From positions 1-54,494 of the forward strand of contig CAMLDQ010000003.1 of assembly GCA_946478965.1 (NCBI GenBank): DNA of 54,494 nt, written 5' to 3'. The first letter of the stretch is position 1. Every line of letters begins with the position of its first letter. Positions 18,099 through 27,005 of this stretch are shown piece after piece. The DNA comes from an uncultured Methylobacillus sp. Lineage in GTDB: Bacteria > Pseudomonadota > Gammaproteobacteria > Burkholderiales > Methylophilaceae. Below the pieces are notes generated by a model that did no database searches, was not told where the DNA came from, and saw only the letters and a list, made by a program, of their open reading frames with translations. A program made the translations under genes and the position numbers.

Positions 18099-19875
18099 CT
18101 CGCCCCCCACTGAAACTGAGATGAAGCCGCCAGCGAATCAGCGTAGCCAAAATGCGAAGCGAATCGGCGACCGGCCTGAATTTGGAAGACCTGTTGTTAT
18201 CAATATATATGGTCGGGATGGGCACGCTGGTTATCGCGCGCTGCTGTGCTAGGACCATGAGCAAGACCTGGAACTCGGTTTCGTAGCGACTGCCCCGCAC
18301 CCCTCGCACAATCTCCCTAACCATGGATGGGCTGAACGCGCGCATGCCGGACTGGGTATCGACGGGCGCCTGAGGAAAGAACATATGCAGGATAGCGCTG
18401 ATGAGGGTATTGCCTAACTTGCTGCGGCCGGGCATTTGTTCGATCCGCCTCTCGCCGATGACCATTTCAGCCCCCGCCGCGATGCGCTCGACCAATGCCG
18501 GGATCCGCGCCGGCGGGTGCTGGCCGTCGGCATCCAGTGTGACCAGCGCCCCGAAATCGAAGCGGTTAAGTGCTTCGCAGAACCCCGCCATCAGCCCGAC
18601 ACCCTTGCCCTGGTTCACTGCAAAGGTTATCAGGCTGATACGCTCCGACATCGAATGCGCGAGCGTGGCGAGTATCTTGCCTGTGGCATCGCGCGACCCA
18701 TCGTCGACAAGAATGACATGGTCGGAAAAATGCAGCGTTTTATGGATCACTTCGCTGCAGAAATCCTGCACGTTGTAGCAGGGGATGATGCTGAGACTCT
18801 CGACCTTGCGCCGCTGGTCACTGGTATCCATGCGCACGCGGCGCCAACCTGCATAATCCAGGAAGCCCCAGCGCCGCCTTGGCTTCAGGAATAGCTCGCC
18901 GGAACCGGACAGAAGGCTGCGCGGAACAAGCATGCTGAGCATAGCCCCCCTGTGATGGATGACGGCCTGGCCCACGACGGCACCGGTGATGGCATCCAGC
19001 ACATCGCTTTTTCCGCGGCGACCTTTCAAGCGAATACGTAACGACCTGCCCTGTTGGGCCCGGCACTCGATCAGGCTGAGATCGAATCCTCCCAGCCAAC
19101 GTTCCAGTTGGCCGAGCTTCAGCCGGACATGCAGCGTCGTTTCATCCACCCAGGCTTCTTCGACAGGGTGGCATGGCTGGAAGCGATCCGGCGGAAAGGA
19201 ATCCGTAAACCGCTCCTCGGCCTGCACGTGGCGCATGAAACGGCGGCGGCTCAGGGCCATCTGGGTGGCGTGACACAACAGGGCACGCCGCTTGGCCTCC
19301 AGCTCCGCGTCGGAAAGCCTTAAGCTGGACGTGGCCTGCAAGGCCGCCGATTTCCGGTGGATGGCATAGCCGAATACTTTGGGAGGCGTGACATTTTCAG
19401 GCAATCGCGCAAGCGCCATGTCGAGCAGCACCGCTAGCGCATTGTGATCCGGGTGCAGGTCATCATGCGAAGTGCTCGCCAGCAAGGTCGGCCGCCAGCT
19501 GGAAATCACGGAAACCAGCCGATCGACGACGCCTGCGTCGGCACGTTCCAGCAATCCGGAAAGCCCTTGATCGGGAAACCCCCAAAAGTCGGCTTGTCCG
19601 TCATCCACGCCCAGTTGCCGCAAGGCCGCTTTTGCTTCATCGCGCCTGCGACCGGCCCAGCGTGCCCGGTCGGCGGCCTGAATCTTCCAGCGCCGTTCCA
19701 GGAACCGTTGCGGCCAGGGATTGTTGTCGCCGTCGGTGACAAACACCACCTGCACGGCGGCACCGGCATTCACTGCGTGCTGCAACAACCCGCCGGTCCC
19801 CAGGGTTTCATCGTCCGGGTGCGCGGCCAGCACCAGAATGCGATCGGATGGATTGAGTGTCAGGGGCGAAATCAT
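18085..19875 (-). CDS. PIG-L deacetylase fused to GT2 polyprenyl-phosphate glycosyltransferase
   Basis: 596-residue two-enzyme fusion. Residues 1-210 form a PIG-L/LmbE zinc N-deacetylase with both metal motifs (AHPDDE at 18-23 and HPDH near 145); this family removes acetyl from N-acetylhexosamine conjugates. A middle segment (about 215-365) is unrecognised. Residues about 370-596 form a GT2 domain resembling dolichol/undecaprenyl-phosphate sugar transferases: IIPCYN, VDDGSRD, DxD-type TLDADGQHPP, GERR and ETEFQ. No membrane helices follow. The ATG at 19875 overlaps the GT39 stop by 4 bp (ATGA). I infer it makes a polyprenyl-phosphate N-acetylhexosamine and deacetylates it, doing in one chain what separate proteins do in Bordetella- or Francisella-type lipid A hexosamine modification. 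Confidence 0.9.
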   Translation of the reverse strand: MISPLTLNPSDRILVLAAHPDDETLGTGGLLQHAVNAGAAVQVVFVTDGDNNPWPQRFLERRWKIQAADRARWAGRRRDEAKAALRQLGVDDGQADFWGFPDQGLSGLLERADAGVVDRLVSVISSWRPTLLASTSHDDLHPDHNALAVLLDMALARLPENVTPPKVFGYAIHRKSAALQATSSLRLSDAELEAKRRALLCHATQMALSRRRFMRHVQAEERFTDSFPPDRFQPCHPVEEAWVDETTLHVRLKLGQLERWLGGFDLSLIECRAQQGRSLRIRLKGRRGKSDVLDAITGAVVGQAVIHHRGAMLSMLVPRSLLSGSGELFLKPRRRWGFLDYAGWRRVRMDTSDQRRKVESLSIIPCYNVQDFCSEVIHKTLHFSDHVILVDDGSRDATGKILATLAHSMSERISLITFAVNQGKGVGLMAGFCEALNRFDFGALVTLDADGQHPPARIPALVERIAAGAEMVIGERRIEQMPGRSKLGNTLISAILHMFFPQAPVDTQSGMRAFSPSMVREIVRGVRGSRYETEFQVLLMVLAQQRAITSVPIPTIYIDNNRSSKFRPVADSLRILATLIRWRLHLSFSGGRDVVR

Positions 19876-21539
19876 GAAATACGACGCAAAGTGAAAGGAG
19901 AGAAGCCCCGCTCGATGGCTGGGGCCCAAATGACGGCGAGACGGTCATTGGGCGTGGCATTCAGGCGAAAATGATGTATCCCGGAGGCAAGCAGGCGCGG
20001 CCCTGTATAGGGCGTCCCATCAAGCCAGCCGGAAACATCGCCATGCTCGGCCACCACGGCATAGCTCGCGGGGATCTGGATATTGAAGGCAATGTCGCCT
20101 TGTTGCTGCTCAAGCATCTGCCCCGCTACGCGCAACGGCCCGACCGAGATGAAGTTTTCGTTGATGAACTGGCGACCGCGCGGCGGAAAAAAGGCGCTAT
20201 CGGCGGCGGCAACCGTCGTTTTCGTCCTGACGATGTCCTCGGGGATGCTGTCCCTGATCGTGCCGAGCTGCATGCGCTTGCGGGTTACGCCTTCAAGCAC
20301 ATAGAAAAACGGGCGCCGGCGAAAGACGGTTTCGCCTTTCAGGTCCATGAGTTCGTCACTTGGCCGCGTGAGCTGCAGGGTCGCTGCCAAAAGCTGATAA
20401 TCCTGCACCTGGTTTTCGTGTGCCGCCCTTTCCTTCATCGCCAGCCAGCCAAATTCGCTCACGGCGACGACCGCCAGCACGAGCGCGTAGCGGTAACGTC
20501 GCTCCCCCTGGCCCAAGGTTGCTGAAAGCCGCTCCATCGCTTGCCCGACAACGATAATGGCCATCAGTGGAATCAGCGGAAGATAATCCTGGCGCGTCAC
20601 CAGCGGCCAGAATCCATAAAGCGTAATCACCGCCAAACCGAAAATCAGGAAAACCAGCGTCCGGGCATTTCTCTGTCGGCTGGGGACATCCGGCTGCCTC
20701 TGCAAATACAGGGCAGCCCAGAGCACAAGCGGCAGCGCAATCAACGCCCGGAGCGCATTGCCGAAATGCTTCCAGTGCCCCAGGCCCGGCACGATATTGT
20801 GCTGGACGACGTCGTAATACATCGCCGACAACCCGTGCCCTGCGTAAAAATATGCGATCAACGCCAGAGGGATGACTGACATCCCTGCCAGCAACCGGAG
20901 AGCGTTCGCCGCATACCGGCTGGCTGAAAGACGCTCCGCCGGCCGCTGAAAAAACACTAACACCGTCGCCGCCAGCGCGAGTGCCAGCAGCAACATGCTG
21001 GTCTTCAAAGAGGTGCTCAAGGTCGCCCCGAGCAATATCCCGGCAAGCAGTAATCGGCGCGTATTCACAGGCTTCTGCACCAGCACGGCGATGGCCAGCA
21101 GCCAGGGAACGATCCACAAGTCGTCTGCCCGGAACTCCAGCGAGGTGAGAAAAAACTTCGGATACAGCCCGGCGAACACCGCCGCCCACAATCCGACCTG
21201 CCTGGAATAGAGCGCGCGACCGATCAAATAGATCGCCCACAACGCAGCCAGAAACAAGGGAATCGCGGCCAGGCGCATGACAACCAGGATATCGGGACGC
21301 TCCCCGAACAAACGGTAAACCGGCGCAAACAATATATGGAACAGGGGGGCGTGGTTATCGAACAAGTCCCGGTATTGGAGCAAGCCGTTTGCCCATCCCC
21401 AGATCACATGCAGGTGTTGGGGTTCGTCACTATCGAATCGCCAGGTATATGCGCTTATCACCCTGGCCATGATCATTAAAGCAAGCAGCACGTACGTCGT
21501 CCTGGACAAGACGCGCTTATCCCAGCTATTGGTCTTCAT
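19872..21539 (-). CDS. GT39-family (ArnT/PMT-like) membrane glycosyltransferase
   Basis: 555-residue integral membrane transferase with about 11-13 hydrophobic segments and a soluble C-terminal periplasmic domain (from about residue 390). The first external loop carries the acidic catalytic motif RFDSDEP (D36, D38, E39), typical of ArnT/PMT enzymes that take sugars from polyprenyl-phosphate donors. The ATG at 21539 begins just before the first helix; a longer in-frame extension to 21650 lacks family-like sequence. It is first in the minus-strand group and is translationally coupled to the PIG-L/GT2 fusion. The likely acceptor is lipid A or another envelope glycan (inference). Confidence 0.87.
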   Translation of the reverse strand: MKTNSWDKRVLSRTTYVLLALMIMARVISAYTWRFDSDEPQHLHVIWGWANGLLQYRDLFDNHAPLFHILFAPVYRLFGERPDILVVMRLAAIPLFLAALWAIYLIGRALYSRQVGLWAAVFAGLYPKFFLTSLEFRADDLWIVPWLLAIAVLVQKPVNTRRLLLAGILLGATLSTSLKTSMLLLALALAATVLVFFQRPAERLSASRYAANALRLLAGMSVIPLALIAYFYAGHGLSAMYYDVVQHNIVPGLGHWKHFGNALRALIALPLVLWAALYLQRQPDVPSRQRNARTLVFLIFGLAVITLYGFWPLVTRQDYLPLIPLMAIIVVGQAMERLSATLGQGERRYRYALVLAVVAVSEFGWLAMKERAAHENQVQDYQLLAATLQLTRPSDELMDLKGETVFRRRPFFYVLEGVTRKRMQLGTIRDSIPEDIVRTKTTVAAADSAFFPPRGRQFINENFISVGPLRVAGQMLEQQQGDIAFNIQIPASYAVVAEHGDVSGWLDGTPYTGPRLLASGIHHFRLNATPNDRLAVIWAPAIERGFSPFTLRRIS

Positions 21540-22025
21540 TGGTATTGGATTCCAGGTCAACGGCTCACGCCGCTCTTCTTTTGTCGATGTTCTGGCAAAT
21601 CCAGGCACTGCCGTTTGCAATCGGGCGCACGTTTCCCCATGGGCCCTCACTTGAAATTGCTCGATCCATTTAGCTCATGCCCCTATCAAGGCCGTTAAAC
21701 ATCACCGGGGCCGGTAGCCATTTCAAATTCATTGCATTTCCTTTTTCTTGATGTTGTGTCGCTGCCGCACGGGGCGAACAACATGACAAAGGCACAAAAG
21801 GTGCCAACCAAAGAAATAAACGCAAGTGATTGATAAAAATGAGTTTTAAATTTGGCATTCAGAAAAAATGTGGCAGGAGGCAGGATTCGTGATCCATTCG
21901 CAGACAATTTTTGCGGGCACTCTGCAAAAATCGTCGGGTACCCAGCCGCACTTTCGCCAAGAACGATGTAAGGTTTTCACGTGAAGCGCGTCTAATGGCT
22001 ATCCACATTTCCCTGCGGAGTTACC
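21540..22025. other. 486-bp divergent intergenic region
   Basis: Lies between the GT39 gene (minus) and the thioredoxin-like gene (plus). It should carry both promoters, but no clear -35/-10 pair stands out. Short open frames on the minus strand (for example around 21695-21907) have no recognisable protein character. The only distinctive content is the dyad repeat at 21898-21943. The stretch at 21720-21890 is noticeably more A/T-rich than the flanking genes. Confidence 0.6.
21898..21943. repeat. Copy 2 of the 46-bp dispersed repeat with internal dyad
   Basis: Matches 9357-9402 at 38 of 46 positions. The core dyad is perfect here: ATTTTTGC, 9 nt, GCAAAAAT. The differences between copies fall in the spacer and flanks or alter only one arm base. 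It sits 83 bp before the thioredoxin-like gene. Confidence 0.6.
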
Positions 22026-22406
22026 ATGAAAGCCCTGTCACGCTTGTGCCTGTTTGCCTTTGTTCTGTTTACGGCCCCGGCCTTCGCCGGCGCAACGCCA
22101 TACACGCAAGCCGCGTTCGACCAGCTGCAGCAGCAAGGCAAGCCTATCCTGGTCGCCGTGCATGCCGACTGGTGCCCTACCTGCCGGGCGCAGGCGCCAA
22201 TCATCGGCGCGCTGCTGCAACAGGATAAATTCAGGGGCATCACCGCATTGCGGGTCGATTTCGATAGCCAGAAGGACGTCGTGCGGTCTTTCCGCGTGTT
22301 CCAGCAGAGCACACTGATCGTATTCAAGGGCGGCAAGGAAGTCGGCCGCAGCTTGGGCGATACCACCCGCGCCGGCATCGAGCGCCTGCTGGAAAAGGCG
22401 CTCTAG
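22026..22406 (+). CDS. Exported thioredoxin-fold protein
   Basis: 126-residue thioredoxin-like protein with a Sec signal peptide (about 1-21, ending TAPAFA). The redox motif is WCPTC (C50, C53), followed by a typical thioredoxin core with FRVFQQSTLIVFKGGKE. It probably acts as a periplasmic disulfide reductase supplied with electrons by the CcdA-like protein encoded one base downstream. The start has a CGGAG ribosome site. Without the second strand insertion of DsbA it is not an oxidase. Neighbouring ovothiol genes place it in a thiol-redox neighbourhood. Confidence 0.88.
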   Translation: MKALSRLCLFAFVLFTAPAFAGATPYTQAAFDQLQQQGKPILVAVHADWCPTCRAQAPIIGALLQQDKFRGITALRVDFDSQKDVVRSFRVFQQSTLIVFKGGKEVGRSLGDTTRAGIERLLEKAL

Positions 22407-22407
22407 C

Positions 22408-23136
22408 ATGCTGGCCGCACTGGGTACCTACGGGCTGAGCCTCGCTGCCGGAACGCTCTCCACCCTGTCGCCGTGCGTGCTGCCGCTGGTGCCGATTCTG
22501 GTCGGCAGCGCGCTACTGACGCACCGCCTCGGCCCTTATGCGCTGGCGGGCGGATTGGCCTTGTCCTTCACCGTCGTCGGCGTCTTCCTCGCCAGCGTGG
22601 GCACCGCCATAGGCCTCGATCCGAGTACCTTCCGCACCGTTGCAGCCGTGCTGCTGATCCTGTTCGGCATAGTGCTGCTGTCTACCGCGCTGCAGGACCG
22701 CTTTGCCGTTGCCGCGGCCGGTGTCGGCAACTCGGGGCAATCCCTGTTAAACCGTATTGCCGCCGATAGCCTGGGCGGCCAATTCGCACTCGGCACATTG
22801 CTGGGCGTCGTATGGAGCCCATGCGTCGGGCCAACGCTGGGGGCGACCATCACGCTCGCCAGCCAGGGGCAGGATCTCGCCCACGTCACGCTGATGATGG
22901 GACTGTTCGGCCTGGGCGCCGGGATTCCGCTGGTATTGCTCGGCATGCTCTCCCGCCAGGCGATGATGAAATTCCGCGACAAACTCTTTGCCGCCGGCAA
23001 GGCCGGCAAGAAAATTCTGGGCGGCCTGCTGCTGGTCATGGGCCTCATGATCGTCACCGGGCTCGACAAGAAGTTCGAAACTCTCGTGCTGCAAGCGGCA
23101 CCGGACTGGCTGGTACAACTCACCACCTCCATTTGA
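22408..23136 (+). CDS. CcdA/DsbD-beta-like thiol-electron transporter
   Basis: 242-residue inner-membrane protein with about six helices. It carries the two conserved cysteine-proline motifs of the CcdA family: SPCVLPLVPILVGS near the N terminus and SPCVGPTLGATI in the middle. CcdA proteins relay reducing power from cytoplasmic thioredoxin to periplasmic thiol proteins, for cytochrome c maturation or disulfide repair. It starts one base after the thioredoxin-like stop, so the pair is almost certainly an operon. The ovothiol genes follow after about 100 bp. Confidence 0.9.
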   Translation: MLAALGTYGLSLAAGTLSTLSPCVLPLVPILVGSALLTHRLGPYALAGGLALSFTVVGVFLASVGTAIGLDPSTFRTVAAVLLILFGIVLLSTALQDRFAVAAAGVGNSGQSLLNRIAADSLGGQFALGTLLGVVWSPCVGPTLGATITLASQGQDLAHVTLMMGLFGLGAGIPLVLLGMLSRQAMMKFRDKLFAAGKAGKKILGGLLLVMGLMIVTGLDKKFETLVLQAAPDWLVQLTTSI

Positions 23137-23237
23137 GCGGTCCAGCACGGATGACGGCGAAGCGATCAATGCATGACAGCGCCGCCGTCATGTTGTTTAA
23201 TCGAACCATTGCAGCCCCTGAACGATCAAGCACAAGT

Positions 23238-25352
23238 ATGAACTCTCTTTTCAATCGTACCCCTTGGCTGAACGGCGACGATCCCGAAGCCAAGCGGGAG
23301 GAGATACGCGCGTATTTCCACGCTACCTGTGACCGCTACGAACAGCTATTCCAGACCTTGGCGAGCGATGAGGCCTACTACCGCAAGGCCATTTCGCTAC
23401 GGCATCCGCTGATCTTTTATTTTGGTCACACCGCGACTTTCTTCATCAACAAGCTGGTGCTGGCAAAACTCCTGCCGCACCGTATCAATCCGAAATTCGA
23501 GTCCATGTTCGCGATCGGCGTGGACGAGATGAGTTGGGACGACCTCGACGAAACCAATTACGAATGGCCCGCGGTCGGCGAAGTCCGTGCTTATCGCGCT
23601 GAGATGCGCCGCGCGGTGGATGCGCTGATCGCCGAGTTGCCGCTCACGCTGCCTATCGACTGGAAGAGCCCATGGTGGCCAATCCTGATGGGTATAGAAC
23701 ACGAGCGCATTCATCTCGAAACCTCGTCCGTGCTTATTCGCCAGCACCAATTGCAGTATGTGCAGCCGCACCCCGATTGGCAGCCTTGCCGCGTTTCCGG
23801 CCCGGCTCCCGATAACGCCCTGGTCGAAATCCCGGCCGGGACCGTCCGGCTCGGCAAGGCGGCTACCGACCAGACTTACGGCTGGGACAATGAATACGGT
23901 CGCCATGAGGCGGCGGTCCCTGCTTTCCAGGCCAGCCGGCATCTGGTGAGCAATGGCGAATTCCTTGCCTTCCTGCAGGCGGGCGGCTACCAGGACGAGC
24001 GCTACTGGCTGGAAGAAGGGCGCGAATGGCGCCACTTCACGCAAGCGCAGCACCCGACTTTCTGGGTACGCGACGGTAGCCGATGGAAGCTGCGGCTGAT
24101 GACGGAAGAAGTCGCAATGCCGTGGGACTGGCCGGTCGAGGTGAATTACCACGAGGCCAAAGCGTTCTGCAACTGGAAGCAGGCCACAACCGGCCAGCCG
24201 GTACGCCTGCCGACCGAAGACGAATGGATGCGGCTCTACGAATGCTGCGGATTGTCGGAGGTTCCCGTCGACCGCCCTGCGGCCGCCAACCTGCATCTCG
24301 ACCACTACGCTTCATCCTGCCCGGTAACCACTTTCCGCCATGGAGAGCTTTACGATGTCGTCGGCAATGTCTGGCAGTGGACGGAAACCCCCATCTACCC
24401 GTTCGACGGATTTGAGGTGCATCCGCTTTATGACGATTTCACTACACCGACCTATGACGGGCGGCACAACCTGATCAAGGGCGGGTCCTGGGTTTCCTGC
24501 GGCGACGAGGCGCTAAAAAGCGCGCGCTATGCCTTTCGTCGCCACTTTTTCCAGCATGCCGGCTTCCGTTATGTCGTCGCGGATGCGGCGTTGCCGGAAA
24601 CCACGCCGGCCTCGCAATACGAGACGAACAAGCTGTTGTCCGAATATGCCGAATTCCATTACGGCGACAACTATTTCAACGTACCGAACTTCCCGCGCGC
24701 ATTGAGCGAACTGGCTATCGAAACCATGCAGGGCAAGCCGCTGCGCACAGCGCTCGATCTAGGCTGCGCCGTCGGCCGCGCCACCTTCGAACTGGCAAAG
24801 CATTTCAACCACGTCACTGGCATCGACTTCTCGGCGCGCTTCATCCGCTTGGGCATGCAATTGGCCGAGCAGGGCATACTCCGCTACACGCTGGCGGATG
24901 AAGGCGAGCTGGTTTCCTACAAGGAACGCAGCCTCGCCGAACTCGAGCTCGACCAGGTGCGCCACAAGGTCGAGTTCTGGCAGGGCGATGCCTGCAACCT
25001 GAAACCGCAATTCACCGGCTACGACCTGATCCTGGCTGCCAACCTGATCGACCGCCTGTACAGCCCGCGCAAGTTTCTCGAGAGCGTGCATGAACGCCTT
25101 AATGCCGGCGGCGTGCTGATGATCACCTCGCCCTATACCTGGCTGGAAGAACACACCCCGCGCGCCGAGTGGATAGGCGGGTTCAAACAGGCGGGCGAAA
25201 ACCTGACCACGCTGGAAGGACTCAAAACCCTCCTGGAACCGCATTTCCGCCTGCTGCGCGGCCCAGTGGAAGTGCCTTTCGTGATCCGCGAGACGCGTCG
25301 CAAATTCCAGCATACGCTGTCCGAAGTGACGATCTGGGAAAGAATCCGTTGA
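23238..25352 (+). CDS. ovoA: 5-histidylcysteine sulfoxide synthase with C-terminal N-methyltransferase (OvoA)
   Basis: 704-residue fusion of ovothiol biosynthesis. The DinB_2-like N-terminal part holds the iron ligands: His64 in GHTATFF, and His155 and His159 in HERIHLE. A formylglycine-generating-enzyme-type domain follows (RLPTEDEWMRLYECC, NVWQWTE, IKGGSWVSCGDE...FRRHFFQHAGFRYV). The last 230 residues are a SAM methyltransferase (LDLGCAVGRATFELA, near 508), matching the 4-mercaptohistidine N-methyltransferase half. OvoA couples cysteine to histidine C5 using oxygen and iron. Length and domain order match characterised OvoA. I start at the ATG at 23238; in-frame ATGs at 23151 and 23169 are alternatives. 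ovoB overlaps its stop. Confidence 0.93.
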   Translation: MNSLFNRTPWLNGDDPEAKREEIRAYFHATCDRYEQLFQTLASDEAYYRKAISLRHPLIFYFGHTATFFINKLVLAKLLPHRINPKFESMFAIGVDEMSWDDLDETNYEWPAVGEVRAYRAEMRRAVDALIAELPLTLPIDWKSPWWPILMGIEHERIHLETSSVLIRQHQLQYVQPHPDWQPCRVSGPAPDNALVEIPAGTVRLGKAATDQTYGWDNEYGRHEAAVPAFQASRHLVSNGEFLAFLQAGGYQDERYWLEEGREWRHFTQAQHPTFWVRDGSRWKLRLMTEEVAMPWDWPVEVNYHEAKAFCNWKQATTGQPVRLPTEDEWMRLYECCGLSEVPVDRPAAANLHLDHYASSCPVTTFRHGELYDVVGNVWQWTETPIYPFDGFEVHPLYDDFTTPTYDGRHNLIKGGSWVSCGDEALKSARYAFRRHFFQHAGFRYVVADAALPETTPASQYETNKLLSEYAEFHYGDNYFNVPNFPRALSELAIETMQGKPLRTALDLGCAVGRATFELAKHFNHVTGIDFSARFIRLGMQLAEQGILRYTLADEGELVSYKERSLAELELDQVRHKVEFWQGDACNLKPQFTGYDLILAANLIDRLYSPRKFLESVHERLNAGGVLMITSPYTWLEEHTPRAEWIGGFKQAGENLTTLEGLKTLLEPHFRLLRGPVEVPFVIRETRRKFQHTLSEVTIWERIR

Positions 25353-26518
25353 GCTTCGATTTCGACCGCGAAATTCCGCGCAACGGCACGCAGGCGCTCA
25401 AATACGACGGCCGCGCCGGCTACTTCGGCACGGCCGACCTGCAGCCGATGTGGGTGGCGGACATGGACTTCGCCGCACCCGAAGCGGTGTCGCGCGCACT
25501 GGAAGCACGCGCCGCGCACCCCATCTATGGCTATACGGTTGCGCCCGACAGCCTGTTCGATGCACTGACAGCCTGGATGAAAACCCGCCATGGCTGGGAC
25601 ATTCGGCGCGAATGGCTCATGCTGACGCCGGGGGTGGTGCCCTCCATCAACATGAGCGTGATGGCGCTGACGCAACCCGGCGACGGCGTCATCGTACAGC
25701 CGCCCGTGTATTTCCCGTTTTTTTCGGCCGCCACCGAGACCGGCCGCCGCCTGGTGCAAAATCCGCTCAAACTGGAGCACGGCCGCTACACCATGGACTT
25801 CGATGGCCTGGAGCGCTGCGCCGCCGAGGCACGCCTGCTGCTGCTCTGCTCGCCGCACAATCCGGTCGGGCGCGTCTGGACTCCCGAGGAACTGTCAACG
25901 CTGCTGGACATCGCTGCCCGGCATGACCTCGTCATCCTGTCGGACGAAATCCATGCCGACCTGGTCTATCCCGGCGTTCGCCACCATGCACTGGGCAAGA
26001 TGACAGACGATAGCAACCGCATCGTGACCGCCGTCGCGCCCAGCAAGACCTTCAACATCCCCGGGCTCGGGCTATCCGCTTTGATCGTGCCGGATGCGGC
26101 AAAACGGCACGCCATCCGCAAGGTGTTCGACACCATCCATCTCAATCCCGCCAACCCGTTCGGCATTGTCGCTTTCGAAGCGGCCTATCGCGAAGGCGCT
26201 GCATGGCTGGAAGCGCTGATGGCTTACCTGGACAACTCAAGGAAAGAAGCAAGCGCTTACATAAAAACCAGCTTGCCTGAACTCCAACTGGTCGCACCGG
26301 AAGGCACTTATCTGTTATGGCTGGATTGCCGTTCCCTCGGAATGCCGGATGACGGCCTGCGCCATTTCATGATTCATGACGCCAAGGTGGGCATGTCGCC
26401 GGGGATTTCCTTCGGCCTGGGGGGAACTGGCTTCATGCGCATGAACATCGGCACGCAGCGCTGCAATGTGATGGCCGCCCTGCAGCAGATCCGCCGTGCG
26501 CTCGACCAGCTCAACTAG
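25349..26518 (+). CDS. ovoB: PLP-dependent C-S lyase (PatB/MalY-like), probable OvoB
   Basis: 389-residue fold-type I enzyme of the MalY/PatB cystathionine beta-lyase group. N-terminal signature MWVADMDFAAPEAV; substrate-binding SPHNPVGRVW; PLP lysine in VAPSKTFNIPGL. Placed directly after ovoA it very likely cleaves histidylcysteine sulfoxide to 4-mercaptohistidine, the OvoB step. The N terminus (FDFDREIPRNGTQALKYDG) is family-like only from a TTG at 25349, whose bases overlap the ovoA stop (TTGA). The first ATG, at 25457, would remove 36 conserved residues, so I choose TTG. Confidence 0.88.
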   Translation: MSFDFDREIPRNGTQALKYDGRAGYFGTADLQPMWVADMDFAAPEAVSRALEARAAHPIYGYTVAPDSLFDALTAWMKTRHGWDIRREWLMLTPGVVPSINMSVMALTQPGDGVIVQPPVYFPFFSAATETGRRLVQNPLKLEHGRYTMDFDGLERCAAEARLLLLCSPHNPVGRVWTPEELSTLLDIAARHDLVILSDEIHADLVYPGVRHHALGKMTDDSNRIVTAVAPSKTFNIPGLGLSALIVPDAAKRHAIRKVFDTIHLNPANPFGIVAFEAAYREGAAWLEALMAYLDNSRKEASAYIKTSLPELQLVAPEGTYLLWLDCRSLGMPDDGLRHFMIHDAKVGMSPGISFGLGGTGFMRMNIGTQRCNVMAALQQIRRALDQLN

Positions 26519-26523
26519 CCGGG

Positions 26524-26850
26524 TTAGGCAGCCCGATCCGCATTGCCGTTACGCATCTGGCGCCACTTCTGGAATTTGACCAGGGGGTCTGGCTCCTTGA
26601 GCACTTCCCTGGCCAGGGCGAGATCGTCCATAGGACGCCCATATGGGCGATGCGAGGCGGTTTTGTCAACGACAGGGTAATGATTGATCCAGAGCACAAG
26701 GAACGGGCCAAAAAACGGGATCAAGGCCACGCCGCAGAAAATGATCTTGAAAAGCGGAATCTCCTCCGATTGATAAATGCGCCCGATCAGGTACAACGCA
26801 CATAGTTCCGAAACGCCGACCGACATCATTACCCAGGGACTCACCGTCAT
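26524..26850 (-). CDS. Small membrane protein of unknown function
   Basis: 108 residues from the ATG at 26850, with two hydrophobic segments (about 3-23 and 35-57) separated by a short charged loop and followed by a soluble basic tail (DDLALAREVLKEPDPLVKFQ). I do not recognise a family. A frame extension to 26931 adds 27 residues without hydrophobic or family-like character. It converges on ovoB (5-bp gap), and nothing links it functionally to ovothiol. Confidence 0.6.
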   Translation of the reverse strand: MTVSPWVMMSVGVSELCALYLIGRIYQSEEIPLFKIIFCGVALIPFFGPFLVLWINHYPVVDKTASHRPYGRPMDDLALAREVLKEPDPLVKFQKWRQMRNGNADRAA

Positions 26851-27005
26851 GCTTGTCTGCTCCTGCCATTGCGTTTGAACTTTTGCCGCACTGAGAAGCG
26901 GCTGGCAAGGCAGGATTACAGCATCCGGCATTCAGCGCAATAACCCTAATTGGGTAGGAGCACGTAAATATCCGAAAAGATTCGACTCTTCCACGCGGCC
27001 AATCG

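Noticed and set aside
21670..21907. Short minus-strand frames upstream of the GT39 gene
   Set aside because: No ribosome site, no family-like sequence, and they differ in frame across a low-complexity region; kept only as intergenic DNA.
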